NCBI GenBank assembly: GCA_934728255.1
Contig: CAKVEC010000005.1
Location: 62,001 to 126,000 of the forward strand
Direction: 5' to 3'
DNA from: an uncultured Bacteroidales bacterium
GTDB taxonomy: Bacteria; Bacteroidota; Bacteroidia; Bacteroidales; Paludibacteraceae
DNA: 64,000 nt
The notes beneath the pieces were generated by a model. That model saw only the letters and a list, made by a program, of their open reading frames with translations. It was not told where the DNA came from and searched no databases. The translations under genes and the position numbers were made by a program. This document shows positions 51,059 through 59,372 of this stretch, piece after piece (the stretch's first letter is position 1; every line of letters begins with the position of its first letter).

Positions 51059-53215
51059 ATGAACAAGGTTTATCAATTGAAGCGTAGTATCCGTTTCCGT
51101 CGGTTCTGCCGCAAGGCGTATGCCGCCTTTTTGTCGCTGCATAGGGAAGTCTCTGTGGGGCGTGTGGCAGGTTATATGACCGATCTTGAGATGCTCAAGC
51201 AAGGAAAGACCGTCGCTCTCGTGGCAGTGGCATTTTGCACATTGAGCGCGACTGCGACAGAGACGGATGGGGCAGACGGCTCCGCGCTTGAACCCGCTAT
51301 GCTTGCCGAACAGCAGGCACAGGGGGCTGTTGATACCCGACAACTTAGTCTTCAGGAGGTGTCGGTCGTATCGAACAAGGCTGAAGTACAATCCGAGGCG
51401 TACCGACTCGTAACACAGGTTTCCCGCAAGGAGATAGAGGCATTGCCCATTCAGACAGTGGCGGATATTCTGCAGTATCTGCCGGGGCTTGATGTGCGTA
51501 CCCGTGGTGCGAACGGCGCGCAAGCCGACCTGAGTATGCGCGGGGGAACGTTTGACCAAGTGTTGGTGCTGATCAACGGCGTGAGCCTGAACGACGCACA
51601 CACGGGGCATTACACGCTCAATCTACCGCTTTCTGTCTCGCTCATCGAGCGTATCGAGGTGCTGCAAGGTACAAGTGCCAACCTCTATGGGGCATTCTCC
51701 GGAGCCATTAATATCGTTACGCGCGAGGCGGATAACAACCAATATGGTGTGCGCTTGTCTGCGGGTATGAACGGTTTGGTAAGTCCCGAGTTTTCAGGTA
51801 GTTGGCGGCACGGGGATTTCAGCGCAAATGCCTCGGTTGAGTACAGCCGTGCCGAGGGGTATTATGCGCCCGATCCGTCCCAGAAAGAGCAGACGGGACT
51901 GACCAACTCCGATTATCAGTTGGCAAATATCTATTTCCAGAGTCGCTACAAGGGCTTGGACGTACAACTCGGTGCGCAGTGGAAAGATGCGGGGGCAGGT
52001 ATGTACTACGGCTTCGGCTCGCAAGACCAGTTCGATGCCACCCGCACTGCCTTCGGTAGTGCCAAATATACGCACCGCTGGGGGCAATGGAGCATAGACG
52101 TACAGGCGTCGTATCGTGCCAACTACGACCGCTACGAGTGGCACCGCGGGCAGCGTCTCTATGGCAATTTCCATTTCTCGCAGACGGCTGCCGCAAGTGT
52201 GGCCGGGCATTATGCGTCCCGTATCGGAACAACCACAGTGGGTGTAGAGGTGCGAAACGAGAACATCCATTCCACCAATCTCGGCGATACTATTAATCCC
52301 GACGGGCAAGTGCCGAATGTGGCGGATTTCTCTTTGAAAGATGTGCGGGTGCTCGACCTGGTCAAGGGGGCGAACCGGCTGAATGTGAACTACTACGCAC
52401 AGCAGACGTTCAACTATGGCAACCTGTCGGCATCGTTGGGTGTAAGCGGTATGTATAATACCCAATTCGGAAACAATGTATCGGGTGGAGCAAATATCGG
52501 GTACGAATATGCGAAGCAATCGTCTGTATATATTAATGCAAATCGCTCGCTTCGTCTTCCGACATTTACAGACCTGTATTATAATGCGGGCAACCAGTTG
52601 GGTAACAGAGATTTGCAACCGGAGACGGCATGGGTATTGTCGGTCGGAACTACTTACAACCGCTCGTTTGGTGAGTCGGGTACGCTCTCGCTGGCTGGCG
52701 ACTGGTATTACCGTTGGGGACGGAATATCATTGACTGGGTTTATACGCCCGAGGATACTAAGCGACCGTATCATGCGCAGAACCAGCAGAAAGTGAATGC
52801 CACAGGCGTGGAACTCTCGGCTGCATACCGTTGGAACGAGTGGCTGCGCTGTGTGTCGGTCAGTTATGCCTACACGTACCTTGATCTGGACTTGAAAGAG
52901 TCGGGGTCGCGTTATTTGGACTATTTGAGCCATAAACTGACGCTGCGCCTTGAACACGGTATCTATCGCGGTTTCGGTGCGTCGTGGACGCTGCGTTACC
53001 AGCAGCGCGAGGGGCAGTACAACGACGCGCAGGGCGAAGTGCAGGACTATCGCCCCGTATGGCTGCTCGACGGGAGTGTCTATTGGCAAAATGACCGTGT
53101 GCGCGTGAGTGCCGATTGCACCAATATGACCAACCGCCACTATTACGACTATGGCGGTCTGCTGCAACCCGGCGCATGGGCGAAACTGACCGTTACGGCG
53201 CGGATGTTCCGTTAA
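51059..53215 (+). CDS. TonB-dependent outer-membrane receptor
   Basis: A 718-residue receptor. The first 65 residues form a basic extended leader (RFRRFCRKAYAAFLSLHREV) before a hydrophobic signal (VALVAVAFCTLSATA), a form frequent in Bacteroidota. The plug domain spans about residues 98-225 (VADILQYLPGLDVRTRG, GGTFDQVLVLINGVSLNDA, LIERIEVLQGTSANLYGAF) and the 22-strand barrel follows to the C-terminus. It lacks the CarboxypepD domain of SusC proteins and its size is that of cobalamin or siderophore receptors, so it probably takes up a cofactor or metal complex; no cobalamin riboswitch lies in the short leader. Confidence 0.92.
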   Translation: MNKVYQLKRSIRFRRFCRKAYAAFLSLHREVSVGRVAGYMTDLEMLKQGKTVALVAVAFCTLSATATETDGADGSALEPAMLAEQQAQGAVDTRQLSLQEVSVVSNKAEVQSEAYRLVTQVSRKEIEALPIQTVADILQYLPGLDVRTRGANGAQADLSMRGGTFDQVLVLINGVSLNDAHTGHYTLNLPLSVSLIERIEVLQGTSANLYGAFSGAINIVTREADNNQYGVRLSAGMNGLVSPEFSGSWRHGDFSANASVEYSRAEGYYAPDPSQKEQTGLTNSDYQLANIYFQSRYKGLDVQLGAQWKDAGAGMYYGFGSQDQFDATRTAFGSAKYTHRWGQWSIDVQASYRANYDRYEWHRGQRLYGNFHFSQTAAASVAGHYASRIGTTTVGVEVRNENIHSTNLGDTINPDGQVPNVADFSLKDVRVLDLVKGANRLNVNYYAQQTFNYGNLSASLGVSGMYNTQFGNNVSGGANIGYEYAKQSSVYINANRSLRLPTFTDLYYNAGNQLGNRDLQPETAWVLSVGTTYNRSFGESGTLSLAGDWYYRWGRNIIDWVYTPEDTKRPYHAQNQQKVNATGVELSAAYRWNEWLRCVSVSYAYTYLDLDLKESGSRYLDYLSHKLTLRLEHGIYRGFGASWTLRYQQREGQYNDAQGEVQDYRPVWLLDGSVYWQNDRVRVSADCTNMTNRHYYDYGGLLQPGAWAKLTVTARMFR

Positions 53216-53223
53216 AATCTAAC

Positions 53224-53252
53224 AGGAAGCCTCTCTGTGGGCTTCTTTTTTT
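53224..53252 (+). terminator. Terminator after the TonB receptor
   Basis: GAAGCC with GGCTTC, an 8-base loop and a run of seven T. Confidence 0.85.
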
Positions 53253-53287
53253 GTACTACATAGTGTCTATGATCAAAGGTGAATTTG

Positions 53288-53412
53288 TTATAGGATAGGC
53301 ATAGGTTGGTTATAGGATAGGTATGGTTATCCACCTTATATCCTCCTTACTTTTTCCGTATAAAGCAGTTATACAAAACACGGGTGGATGTCAGGTGGAT
53401 GACGGGTGGATA
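53288..53412. repeat. Two 11-base-period arrays
   Basis: TTATAGGATAG, GCATAGGTTGG, TTATAGGATAG, GTATGGTTATC and two more 11-base units at 53288-53353; then ACGGGTGGATG, TCAGGTGGATG, ACGGGTGGATA at 53380-53412. The last units match those at 6748. Confidence 0.8.
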
Positions 53413-53466
53413 AGCAAAATAAAAAGGGAATGTACGTCGCTTTTACTGCAAAAATGGGTCTGTGTA

Positions 53467-53497
53467 TTGTATATTTCCCGAAAATGTCGTATCTTTG
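53467..53497 (+). promoter_or_regulatory. Promoter of cdd
   Basis: TTG, 20 bases, TATCTTTG, 43 bases before the ATG. Likely drives cdd, lptF/G and ribBA. Confidence 0.8.
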
Positions 53498-53540
53498 CAG
53501 GCTATTTATACGTAGCACTAACTAACAAATAACCCATATC

Positions 53541-54023
53541 ATGAAAGAGTGCGAAATCAAAACGACCATGCGTGTGTGCGCATGGGACGAACTGACCAAA
53601 GACCAACAGGAATTGATTAATATAGCCAAGGAGCAGACCGGGCGGGCATATTGCCCGTATTCCCACTACCATGTGGGGGCGGCTTTGCTTCTCGAAAACG
53701 GGGTGGTCGTGCGTGGTTGCAACCAGGAGAATGCGGCTTATCCGAGCGGACTTTGCGCAGAGCGTTCCGCCTTGTTTGCCGCAGGGGCGCAATACCCCGA
53801 ACAACCCGTGCTGCGCTTGGCAATAGCCTGCTACAACAATGGGCGTTTTACACCCAAGCCCGGTTCCCCCTGTGGTGCTTGCCGGCAAGTAATGATTGAG
53901 ACCGAACACCGCTATGGCAAGCCGATGGAAGTGCTGCTTTACGGTGAAGAAGAAACCTATATATTCTCCTGTGCCGCCGACTTGCTGCCGCTTATTTTTG
54001 TATCGGAATCATTGAACGGATAA
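53541..54023 (+). CDS. cdd: Cytidine deaminase
   Basis: A 160-residue zinc enzyme that deaminates cytidine and deoxycytidine to uridines in pyrimidine salvage. The zinc and catalytic motifs are CAERSALFAAG (Cys and Glu) and PGSPCGACRQVM (two Cys). The substrate segment YCPYSHYHVGAALLLENG precedes them. Length is that of the homotetrameric form plus a short N-terminal extension. It leads an operon with a permease four bases downstream and ribBA. Confidence 0.95.
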   Translation: MKECEIKTTMRVCAWDELTKDQQELINIAKEQTGRAYCPYSHYHVGAALLLENGVVVRGCNQENAAYPSGLCAERSALFAAGAQYPEQPVLRLAIACYNNGRFTPKPGSPCGACRQVMIETEHRYGKPMEVLLYGEEETYIFSCAADLLPLIFVSESLNG

Positions 54024-54027
54024 GAAT

Positions 54028-55536
54028 TTGAAACTTGTCAAGAAAATAGATGTTTATCTGCTAAAGAACTTTCTCGGATTGTTCTTTGCCACGCTCTTTG
54101 TGTGTATCTTTGTGCTGCTGATGCAGTTTGTGTGGATGCACGTCAAGGACTTGGTGGGAAAGGGCGTGGAAGTTTCTGTATTGGCGGAGTTTTTTGTCTA
54201 TGCCGTAGCAAGTGTGATACCGTTAGCATTGCCATTGGCTATCCTTTTGGCTTCGCTTATATCGTTTGGAAATCTTGGCGAAAAGTTCGAACTCACCGCA
54301 ATGAAAGCAGCGGGTATCTCGCTGTTCCGCATTATGCGTCCGCTGGCAATAGCCATTGTTTTTATCTCGATAGGAGCATTCTTTTTTTCGAACAATGTGC
54401 TGCCTAAATCGCAAATGAAACTGTGGGCGTTGATTTTCTCGCTCCGGCAGAAATCACCCGAGTTGGAAATACCCGAAGGAGAGTTCTACGATGGCGTGAG
54501 CGGCTACAATATCTATGTGCGGCACAAGGACAAGAAAACAGGTATGCTGCGCGATATGATGATTTACGACTATTCCAACGGCTTCCAGAATGCCACGGTG
54601 ATGGTCGCCGATTCGGGAAAATTGGCGTTCTCTGACGATAATAAATACCTGATTTTGCGCCTCTACAGCGGCGAGTCGTTTGAGAATCTCAACCAGCAGC
54701 AACAGCGTGCTACGGGGTCGCAAAAGAATATCCCGTATCGCCGTGAGACTTTCAAGGAGAAGCAGTTGCTTATCGATTTTGATACCGAGTTCAATCGCTA
54801 TGACGAGTCTGTGTTGGAAGACCAGCATGTATCGAAGAACGTAGCCCAGTTGGTGCGTTCGATAGACTCGGTGCAGGTATTGGCTGAGCAAAAAGGTAGG
54901 GAGCAGAGCCGGAACTTGGTGGAGAACCGTTACTTCGGACGAGAACAGAAGTCAGGGCGTATTTTGATACCTGTCGAGAGTAGCGAACAGACGGAATATA
55001 ATATCGATTCGCTGTTTGCCCGCCTGTCGGAGGTTCAGCAGCGCAATGCAATGGATGTGGCGGTGGACAAAGCCACCATGCAGCGCGACCAAGTTGAGTA
55101 TAATTCACTCTTGCTGGACGACTCACAACGATATATCAGAAAGCATGAGATTGAACTCTACCGCAAGTTTACACTGGCATTCGCCTGCTTGATATTCTTT
55201 TTTATCGGTGCTCCTTTGGGAGCCATTATTCGCAAGGGTGGTTTGGGGGCTCCGGTGGTGATCTCGGTGGTGATGTTTATCATCTATTATATTATAGATA
55301 ATACAGGCTACAAGATGGCACGCGAAGCGCTTTGGCCTTGTTGGGCAGGAATGTGGCTCAGTTCGTTCGTCCTTCTGCCGATAGGTATATTCCTTACCTA
55401 CAAAGCCGCCACCGATGCTGCCTTGCTTAACCCGGAAGCATGGCTCAAAGTCTGGGACAAACTGAAACAAAAGATACACAAACTAACGTACCGCCACCAA
55501 CGTGAGCACCGCGAACCAACAACACGAAGTAACTAA
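54028..55536 (+). CDS. LptF/LptG family lipopolysaccharide export permease
   Basis: A 502-residue permease. Six helices flank a periplasmic domain: helices at about residues 12-35, 55-80 and 100-120, and three at 375-470. The N-terminal YLLKNFLGLFFATLFVCIFV and FGNLGEKFELTAMKAAGISLFRIM motifs are those of LptF/G, which with LptB moves LPS to the periplasmic bridge. The periplasmic part is longer than in E. coli, as usual in Bacteroidota, which often have one or two such proteins. The TTG at 54028 is the start closest to the first helix. Confidence 0.9.
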   Translation: MKLVKKIDVYLLKNFLGLFFATLFVCIFVLLMQFVWMHVKDLVGKGVEVSVLAEFFVYAVASVIPLALPLAILLASLISFGNLGEKFELTAMKAAGISLFRIMRPLAIAIVFISIGAFFFSNNVLPKSQMKLWALIFSLRQKSPELEIPEGEFYDGVSGYNIYVRHKDKKTGMLRDMMIYDYSNGFQNATVMVADSGKLAFSDDNKYLILRLYSGESFENLNQQQQRATGSQKNIPYRRETFKEKQLLIDFDTEFNRYDESVLEDQHVSKNVAQLVRSIDSVQVLAEQKGREQSRNLVENRYFGREQKSGRILIPVESSEQTEYNIDSLFARLSEVQQRNAMDVAVDKATMQRDQVEYNSLLLDDSQRYIRKHEIELYRKFTLAFACLIFFFIGAPLGAIIRKGGLGAPVVISVVMFIIYYIIDNTGYKMAREALWPCWAGMWLSSFVLLPIGIFLTYKAATDAALLNPEAWLKVWDKLKQKIHKLTYRHQREHREPTTRSN

Positions 55537-55560
55537 CGTGAGCGCAAGCGAACATACAAT

Positions 55561-56805
55561 ATGAATACAATAGCAGAAGCATTAGACGATTTTCGTCAAG
55601 GAAAGTTCGTTATCGTAGTTGATGACGAAGACCGTGAGAATGAGGGCGATTTTATTATTGCCGCAGAGAAGATAACCCCTGAGAAAGTGAATTTCATGCT
55701 CAAGCATGGGCGTGGCGTACTATGTGCGCCCATCACTGAGCAGCGCTGTGCCGAACTCGACTTGATGCACCAAGTCGCAAACAATACCTCTATGCTCGGT
55801 ACGCCGTTTACCATCACGGTGGACAAGTTGGAAGGTTGCACTACGGGCGTGTCGGCAGCAGACCGTGCGGCTACTATCCGTGCTTTGGCAGACCCCGACT
55901 CCAAACCCGATACATTCGGTCGTCCGGGACATATCAACCCGCTCTATGCACGGGCGGGAGGTGTGCTGCAGCGTGCAGGACATACCGAGGCGGCTATTGA
56001 CTTGGCACGCCTTGCAGGCCTCCAACCGGCAGCGGCACTCATTGAGATTATGAATGCTGATGGCACTATGGCACGTATGCCGCAACTGCAAGAAGTGGCA
56101 CGCGAGAACGACTTGAAGATTATCTCCATCAAGGACCTGATTGCCTATCGTCTGCAACACGAGCAACCTGCCGAGCAGACCACTCTCAACGCTCAACTCT
56201 CCACACTCAACGCCATAGTGGAGCGCGGTGAGACCGTCTTTCTGCCTACCGAGTACGGCGAGTTCCGTTTGACTCCTTTCCGCGATTTGAGCAACGGTTT
56301 GGAACATGTGGCATTGGTGAAAGGCGAATGGCAGGAGGACGAACCTGTACTTTGCCGCGTACATTCCAGTTGCTTGACGGGCGATGTGTTCGGGTCGCTG
56401 CGTTGCGAATGCGGCGCACAACTGCACCGTGCTATGCAAATGATAGAGCAGGAAGGGCGCGGTATAATCGTCTATATGAACCAAGAGGGGCGCGGTATCG
56501 GACTTATGAACAAGATTCGTGCTTACAAACTGCAAGAGCAGGGCGATGATACCGTCGAAGCGAATGTGCATCTCGGTTTCCAACCCGACGAACGCGACTA
56601 CGGAGTGGGGGCGCAGATCCTTCGCGAGATGGGTGCCAAACGTCTGCGCCTCCTGACCAACAATCCTGTGAAGCGTGTCGGACTGGAGAGTTATGGTATT
56701 GAGATTGTGGAGAATATCCCTATCGAGATTGCACCTAACAAGTACAACGAACGATATATGCGCACCAAGAAAGAAAAGATGCACCATAACTTGCATCTTG
56801 TCTGA
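55561..56805 (+). CDS. ribBA: RibBA: DHBP synthase and GTP cyclohydrolase II fusion
   Basis: A 414-residue bifunctional enzyme that supplies both precursors of riboflavin. The N-terminal half has [14 protein letters not shown] and [15 protein letters not shown] (RibB; ribulose 5-phosphate to 3,4-dihydroxy-2-butanone 4-phosphate). The C-terminal half has the zinc Cys set [19 protein letters not shown] and [18 protein letters not shown] (RibA; GTP ring opening). The linker holds about 15 extra residues, [12 protein letters not shown], encoded by a heptamer repeat (56185-56212). No FMN riboswitch is visible upstream. Confidence 0.95.
   Translation: MNTIAEALDDFRQGKFVIVVDDEDRENEGDFIIAAEKITPEKVNFMLKHGRGVLCAPITEQRCAELDLMHQVANNTSMLGTPFTITVDKLEGCTTGVSAADRAATIRALADPDSKPDTFGRPGHINPLYARAGGVLQRAGHTEAAIDLARLAGLQPAAALIEIMNADGTMARMPQLQEVARENDLKIISIKDLIAYRLQHEQPAEQTTLNAQLSTLNAIVERGETVFLPTEYGEFRLTPFRDLSNGLEHVALVKGEWQEDEPVLCRVHSSCLTGDVFGSLRCECGAQLHRAMQMIEQEGRGIIVYMNQEGRGIGLMNKIRAYKLQEQGDDTVEANVHLGFQPDERDYGVGAQILREMGAKRLRLLTNNPVKRVGLESYGIEIVENIPIEIAPNKYNERYMRTKKEKMHHNLHLV
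56185..56212. repeat. Heptamer array within ribBA
   Basis: CTCAACG, CTCAACT, CTCCACA, CTCAACG, four 7-base units in frame, coding for the interdomain linker. Confidence 0.7.
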
Positions 56806-56816
56806 CAAAACAGGGT

Positions 56817-56833
56817 TTGGCACGATAATTGCC
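56817..56833 (+). promoter_or_regulatory. Sigma-54-like promoter
   Basis: TTGGCACG, four bases, TTGCC: the -24 GG and -12 GC are 12 bases apart as sigma-54 needs, with only the last base off consensus. No TANNTTTG box is seen before the gene at 56913. The site also forms a perfect inverted repeat TTTGGCA/TGCCAAA, so a hairpin or operator is the alternative reading. Confidence 0.55.
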
Positions 56834-56912
56834 AAAGAAAAAGTAGAGAGTTCTAGATGCTCTAGTTTTTCTAGAATGTCCAAGTCTAATCAACAATTAA
56901 CACCTTACTAAT

Positions 56913-58250
56913 ATGAAACGCTTGGTATCTTTTTTGTTCGCTTTTCTGCTGATGGCAGGAATGACGATGAGAGCCGATGAGACGATTACGGTATCGGCGA
57001 ACAGTTCGGACATCTCTGACGGACTGGACTTGAAGGTAGTGGCAAAACTCTTTGCACAGGCAAAGAACCTTGAGGAGTTTGAGAACCTGCTCAACAATCC
57101 GGATTCGGCGTTTTGCAATCTTGATCTCAATGGTGACGGCGAAATTGATTATATCCGTGTGGTAGAGACCGGCGAAGGTAACAAACGACTGATTGTGCTT
57201 CAAGCCATCTTGGCAAAGGATATCTATCAGGATATAGCCTCTATCTATGTGGAGAAAGATGAGAAAGAGAAGGTTACGGTACAAGTGGTAGGTGATGAGT
57301 ACATCTATGGTACCAACTATGTCATCGAACCGGTATATGTCTATCGTCCCATAATATACGATTGGTTCTGGAGCCCCGCTTGGTACGCTTGGACATCGCC
57401 TTGGTATTGGGATTATTATCCCGCTTGGTGGTATGCACACACCGTTTGGTCGTATGACTACTATTGGCACCACTGCTATGCCTTCCATCACCACCACGGT
57501 TGTTGCAGTTTCCGTTATGCTCCCGAACCCCGTCCCGCAATGCGTGATATGCGTGCACCGGTCAGTCGTCGAGACTATGCAACAGCACATCCGGACCGTG
57601 CTTTCAGTCAGCGCAACGCTGGTGTAACCAATGCACGCGATATGCGTTCCACCCGCACTTCAGTGGCAGGCGTTAGCACACGTCAGGCGGCAGTGGCAAA
57701 TGGTGGCAGTACACGTCAATCGGTTGCCGGTGCAGGAGTAAGTACACGTCAATCGGTTGCGGGCACATCAAGCCGTACCTACGGTAGTAGTAATACGGCA
57801 GCCGCACGCTCCACACGTGTTTCTGCAACGGGGACTACAAGCACTCGCCAGTCTGTAGCAAGCACGGGAACAAGCACTCGCAGCAGTGTAAGCAGTACAT
57901 CGACACGTGCAAATGTAAACAGCACGGCTACATCTACCCGAACTTCGTCAACGGCAAGCAGTACACGCTCTTCCTACAATGCAGGAACAACCACTCGTAC
58001 ATCGTCCGCAACAACGAATAGTACGCGCTCTTCCTATAATAGTGGCAGCAGTACCCGCTCATCGTATAATGCGCCTGCCCGTAGCACATCCGATTATGGC
58101 ACATCTACCCGTAGCAGTTATAATAGCGGTTCGTCCACCCGTAGCAGTTATAGCGGATATAGCGGTGGCGGAAGTACTCGCAGTAGTGGTGGTTTTAGTG
58201 GCGGCGGAAGCACACGCTCTTCTGGTGGCGGTGGTTCTACTCGCAGATAA
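56913..58250 (+). CDS. Exported low-complexity Ser/Thr/Arg-rich protein
   Basis: A 445-residue protein. The signal peptide ends after MAGMTMRA. Residues about 25-135 form a globular domain with an EF-hand-like loop DLNGDGEIDYIRVVE (near 72-86) and a sequence of strands. Residues 145-200 are very rich in Trp, Tyr and His (PAWYAWTSPWYWDYYPAWWY, HHHHGCC). The last 235 residues are Ser/Thr/Arg/Gly repeats, TRSS and TRQSVAG types, ending GGGGSTRR. Similar repeat-tailed exported proteins occur in Bacteroidota, but the function is unknown; adhesion or surface display is a guess. It lies behind a sigma-54-like site and ends in a strong terminator, so it is monocistronic. Confidence 0.75.
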   Translation: MKRLVSFLFAFLLMAGMTMRADETITVSANSSDISDGLDLKVVAKLFAQAKNLEEFENLLNNPDSAFCNLDLNGDGEIDYIRVVETGEGNKRLIVLQAILAKDIYQDIASIYVEKDEKEKVTVQVVGDEYIYGTNYVIEPVYVYRPIIYDWFWSPAWYAWTSPWYWDYYPAWWYAHTVWSYDYYWHHCYAFHHHHGCCSFRYAPEPRPAMRDMRAPVSRRDYATAHPDRAFSQRNAGVTNARDMRSTRTSVAGVSTRQAAVANGGSTRQSVAGAGVSTRQSVAGTSSRTYGSSNTAAARSTRVSATGTTSTRQSVASTGTSTRSSVSSTSTRANVNSTATSTRTSSTASSTRSSYNAGTTTRTSSATTNSTRSSYNSGSSTRSSYNAPARSTSDYGTSTRSSYNSGSSTRSSYSGYSGGGSTRSSGGFSGGGSTRSSGGGGSTRR

Positions 58251-58261
58251 ACACTTATGTG

Positions 58262-58300
58262 GCAAAAGAGGTTGCTTGGCGACAGGCAACCTCTTTTCTT
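58262..58300 (+). terminator. Terminator after the low-complexity protein
   Basis: AAAAGAGGTTGC pairs perfectly with GCAACCTCTTTT around a ten-base loop. Confidence 0.88.
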
Positions 58301-58317
58301 TGTAAAAAAATACCACT

Positions 58318-59100
58318 ATGGTGAATAAGAATGTATGGGCTTTGATTACCGGTGCCGGTTCCGGTATGGGTTATTGTTATGCACGTGCTTTGGCGGCAAG
58401 TGGGTATAATGTATTATTGGTGAGTAATCAGGATTTTATTGCAAAGAAAGCGGAACAGGTGCAAAAGGATTATTCTGTACACACCATTGGTTTGCAGCGT
58501 GATTTGAGTGCACCCAATGTTGCAGAAGAATTGTATGCCTATTGTCAAATCAACAATATATTGGTTGAGGTACTGATTAACAATGCGGGTGTGTATCATG
58601 ATTGCGATTTCCTCAATGATTCTGCCGACTTTAACCGCTTAATACTCCATTTGCACGTCGTTACGCCCGCTATGCTTTGTTACTATTTCGGGCAGAATAT
58701 GACAGAACGGCATAGAGGATATATTCTCAATGTCTGCTCGGTAACATCGCACATAGCCGTACAGCGTATGTCCACATATGCTTCCACCAAGGCGTTTCTT
58801 GCGTCTTTTACACGTTCTTTGCATATCGAATTACGTAGCAAAGGTGTCTGCGTTACCAATGTCTCTCCGGGGGCTGTGGACACGGGTTTATACCATATTC
58901 GCCCGTGGGCTACTCGTTTTGGTAAGACAATGGGGTATATTGTATCGCCCGAGTATTTGGTTAAATGCGCTTTGAATGGACTATTTCACGGGCGTGCCAA
59001 GGTGTCTGTTCCGTGTTTATGGAATGGAATCCTGTTGTTTTTTGTATCCCTTATTCCGACACCCGTTTTGCGACTTATACGTCGTTTTGGCTGGTTTTGA
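58318..59100 (+). CDS. Short-chain dehydrogenase/reductase
   Basis: A 260-residue SDR. The nucleotide motif is TGAGSGMG (residues 11-18), NNAG follows at about 90, the catalytic Ser lies in NVCSVTS and Tyr/Lys in YASTK (Y and K four apart). PGAVDTGLY follows. The C-terminus is hydrophobic (GILLFFVSLIPTPVLRLIRR), suggesting membrane association as in the 17-beta-HSD12-like group. The substrate is unknown. It starts 18 bases after the preceding terminator and has no promoter box of its own. Confidence 0.9.
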   Translation: MVNKNVWALITGAGSGMGYCYARALAASGYNVLLVSNQDFIAKKAEQVQKDYSVHTIGLQRDLSAPNVAEELYAYCQINNILVEVLINNAGVYHDCDFLNDSADFNRLILHLHVVTPAMLCYYFGQNMTERHRGYILNVCSVTSHIAVQRMSTYASTKAFLASFTRSLHIELRSKGVCVTNVSPGAVDTGLYHIRPWATRFGKTMGYIVSPEYLVKCALNGLFHGRAKVSVPCLWNGILLFFVSLIPTPVLRLIRRFGWF

Positions 59101-59117
59101 TTTTCCAGGAAAAATGC

Positions 59118-59155
59118 CGTACATATGCATGCGTGTGCGCATACGCGCGTGCGCG
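59118..59155. other. 38-base alternating pyrimidine-purine tract
   Basis: From CGTACATATGCATGCGTGTG onward to GCGCG, every base alternates pyrimidine and purine for 38 bases, half of it GC steps. Such tracts can adopt left-handed Z-DNA under supercoiling. It lies in the spacer between the SDR and gyrA promoter. Confidence 0.75.
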
Positions 59156-59274
59156 GCTATGTATGGAAAGAAACAGAGTAGGGATATATGCCTGTTTTGT
59201 GCCGTTTAAGCATATCGGACAAGGCTGCCGATATTTACTTTATTATATCAAGGATAGCAAAAATGCCCGATTAT

Positions 59275-59305
59275 TTGCGTATTTCGCAATTTTGTTGTAC
59301 CTTTG
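59275..59305 (+). promoter_or_regulatory. Promoter of gyrA
   Basis: TTG, 20 bases beginning CGTATTTC, then TACCTTTG, 67 bases before the ATG. Confidence 0.85.
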
Positions 59306-59372
59306 CAAAATGAAATGGTATGTGTTGTTTGCACATATTTTACATATCTGCTAATTTACAAACTACAAGATA

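Noticed and set aside
51794..53167. 457-codon frame antisense to the TonB receptor
   Set aside because: It is the shadow of a long GC-rich gene; the sense frame has all receptor motifs.
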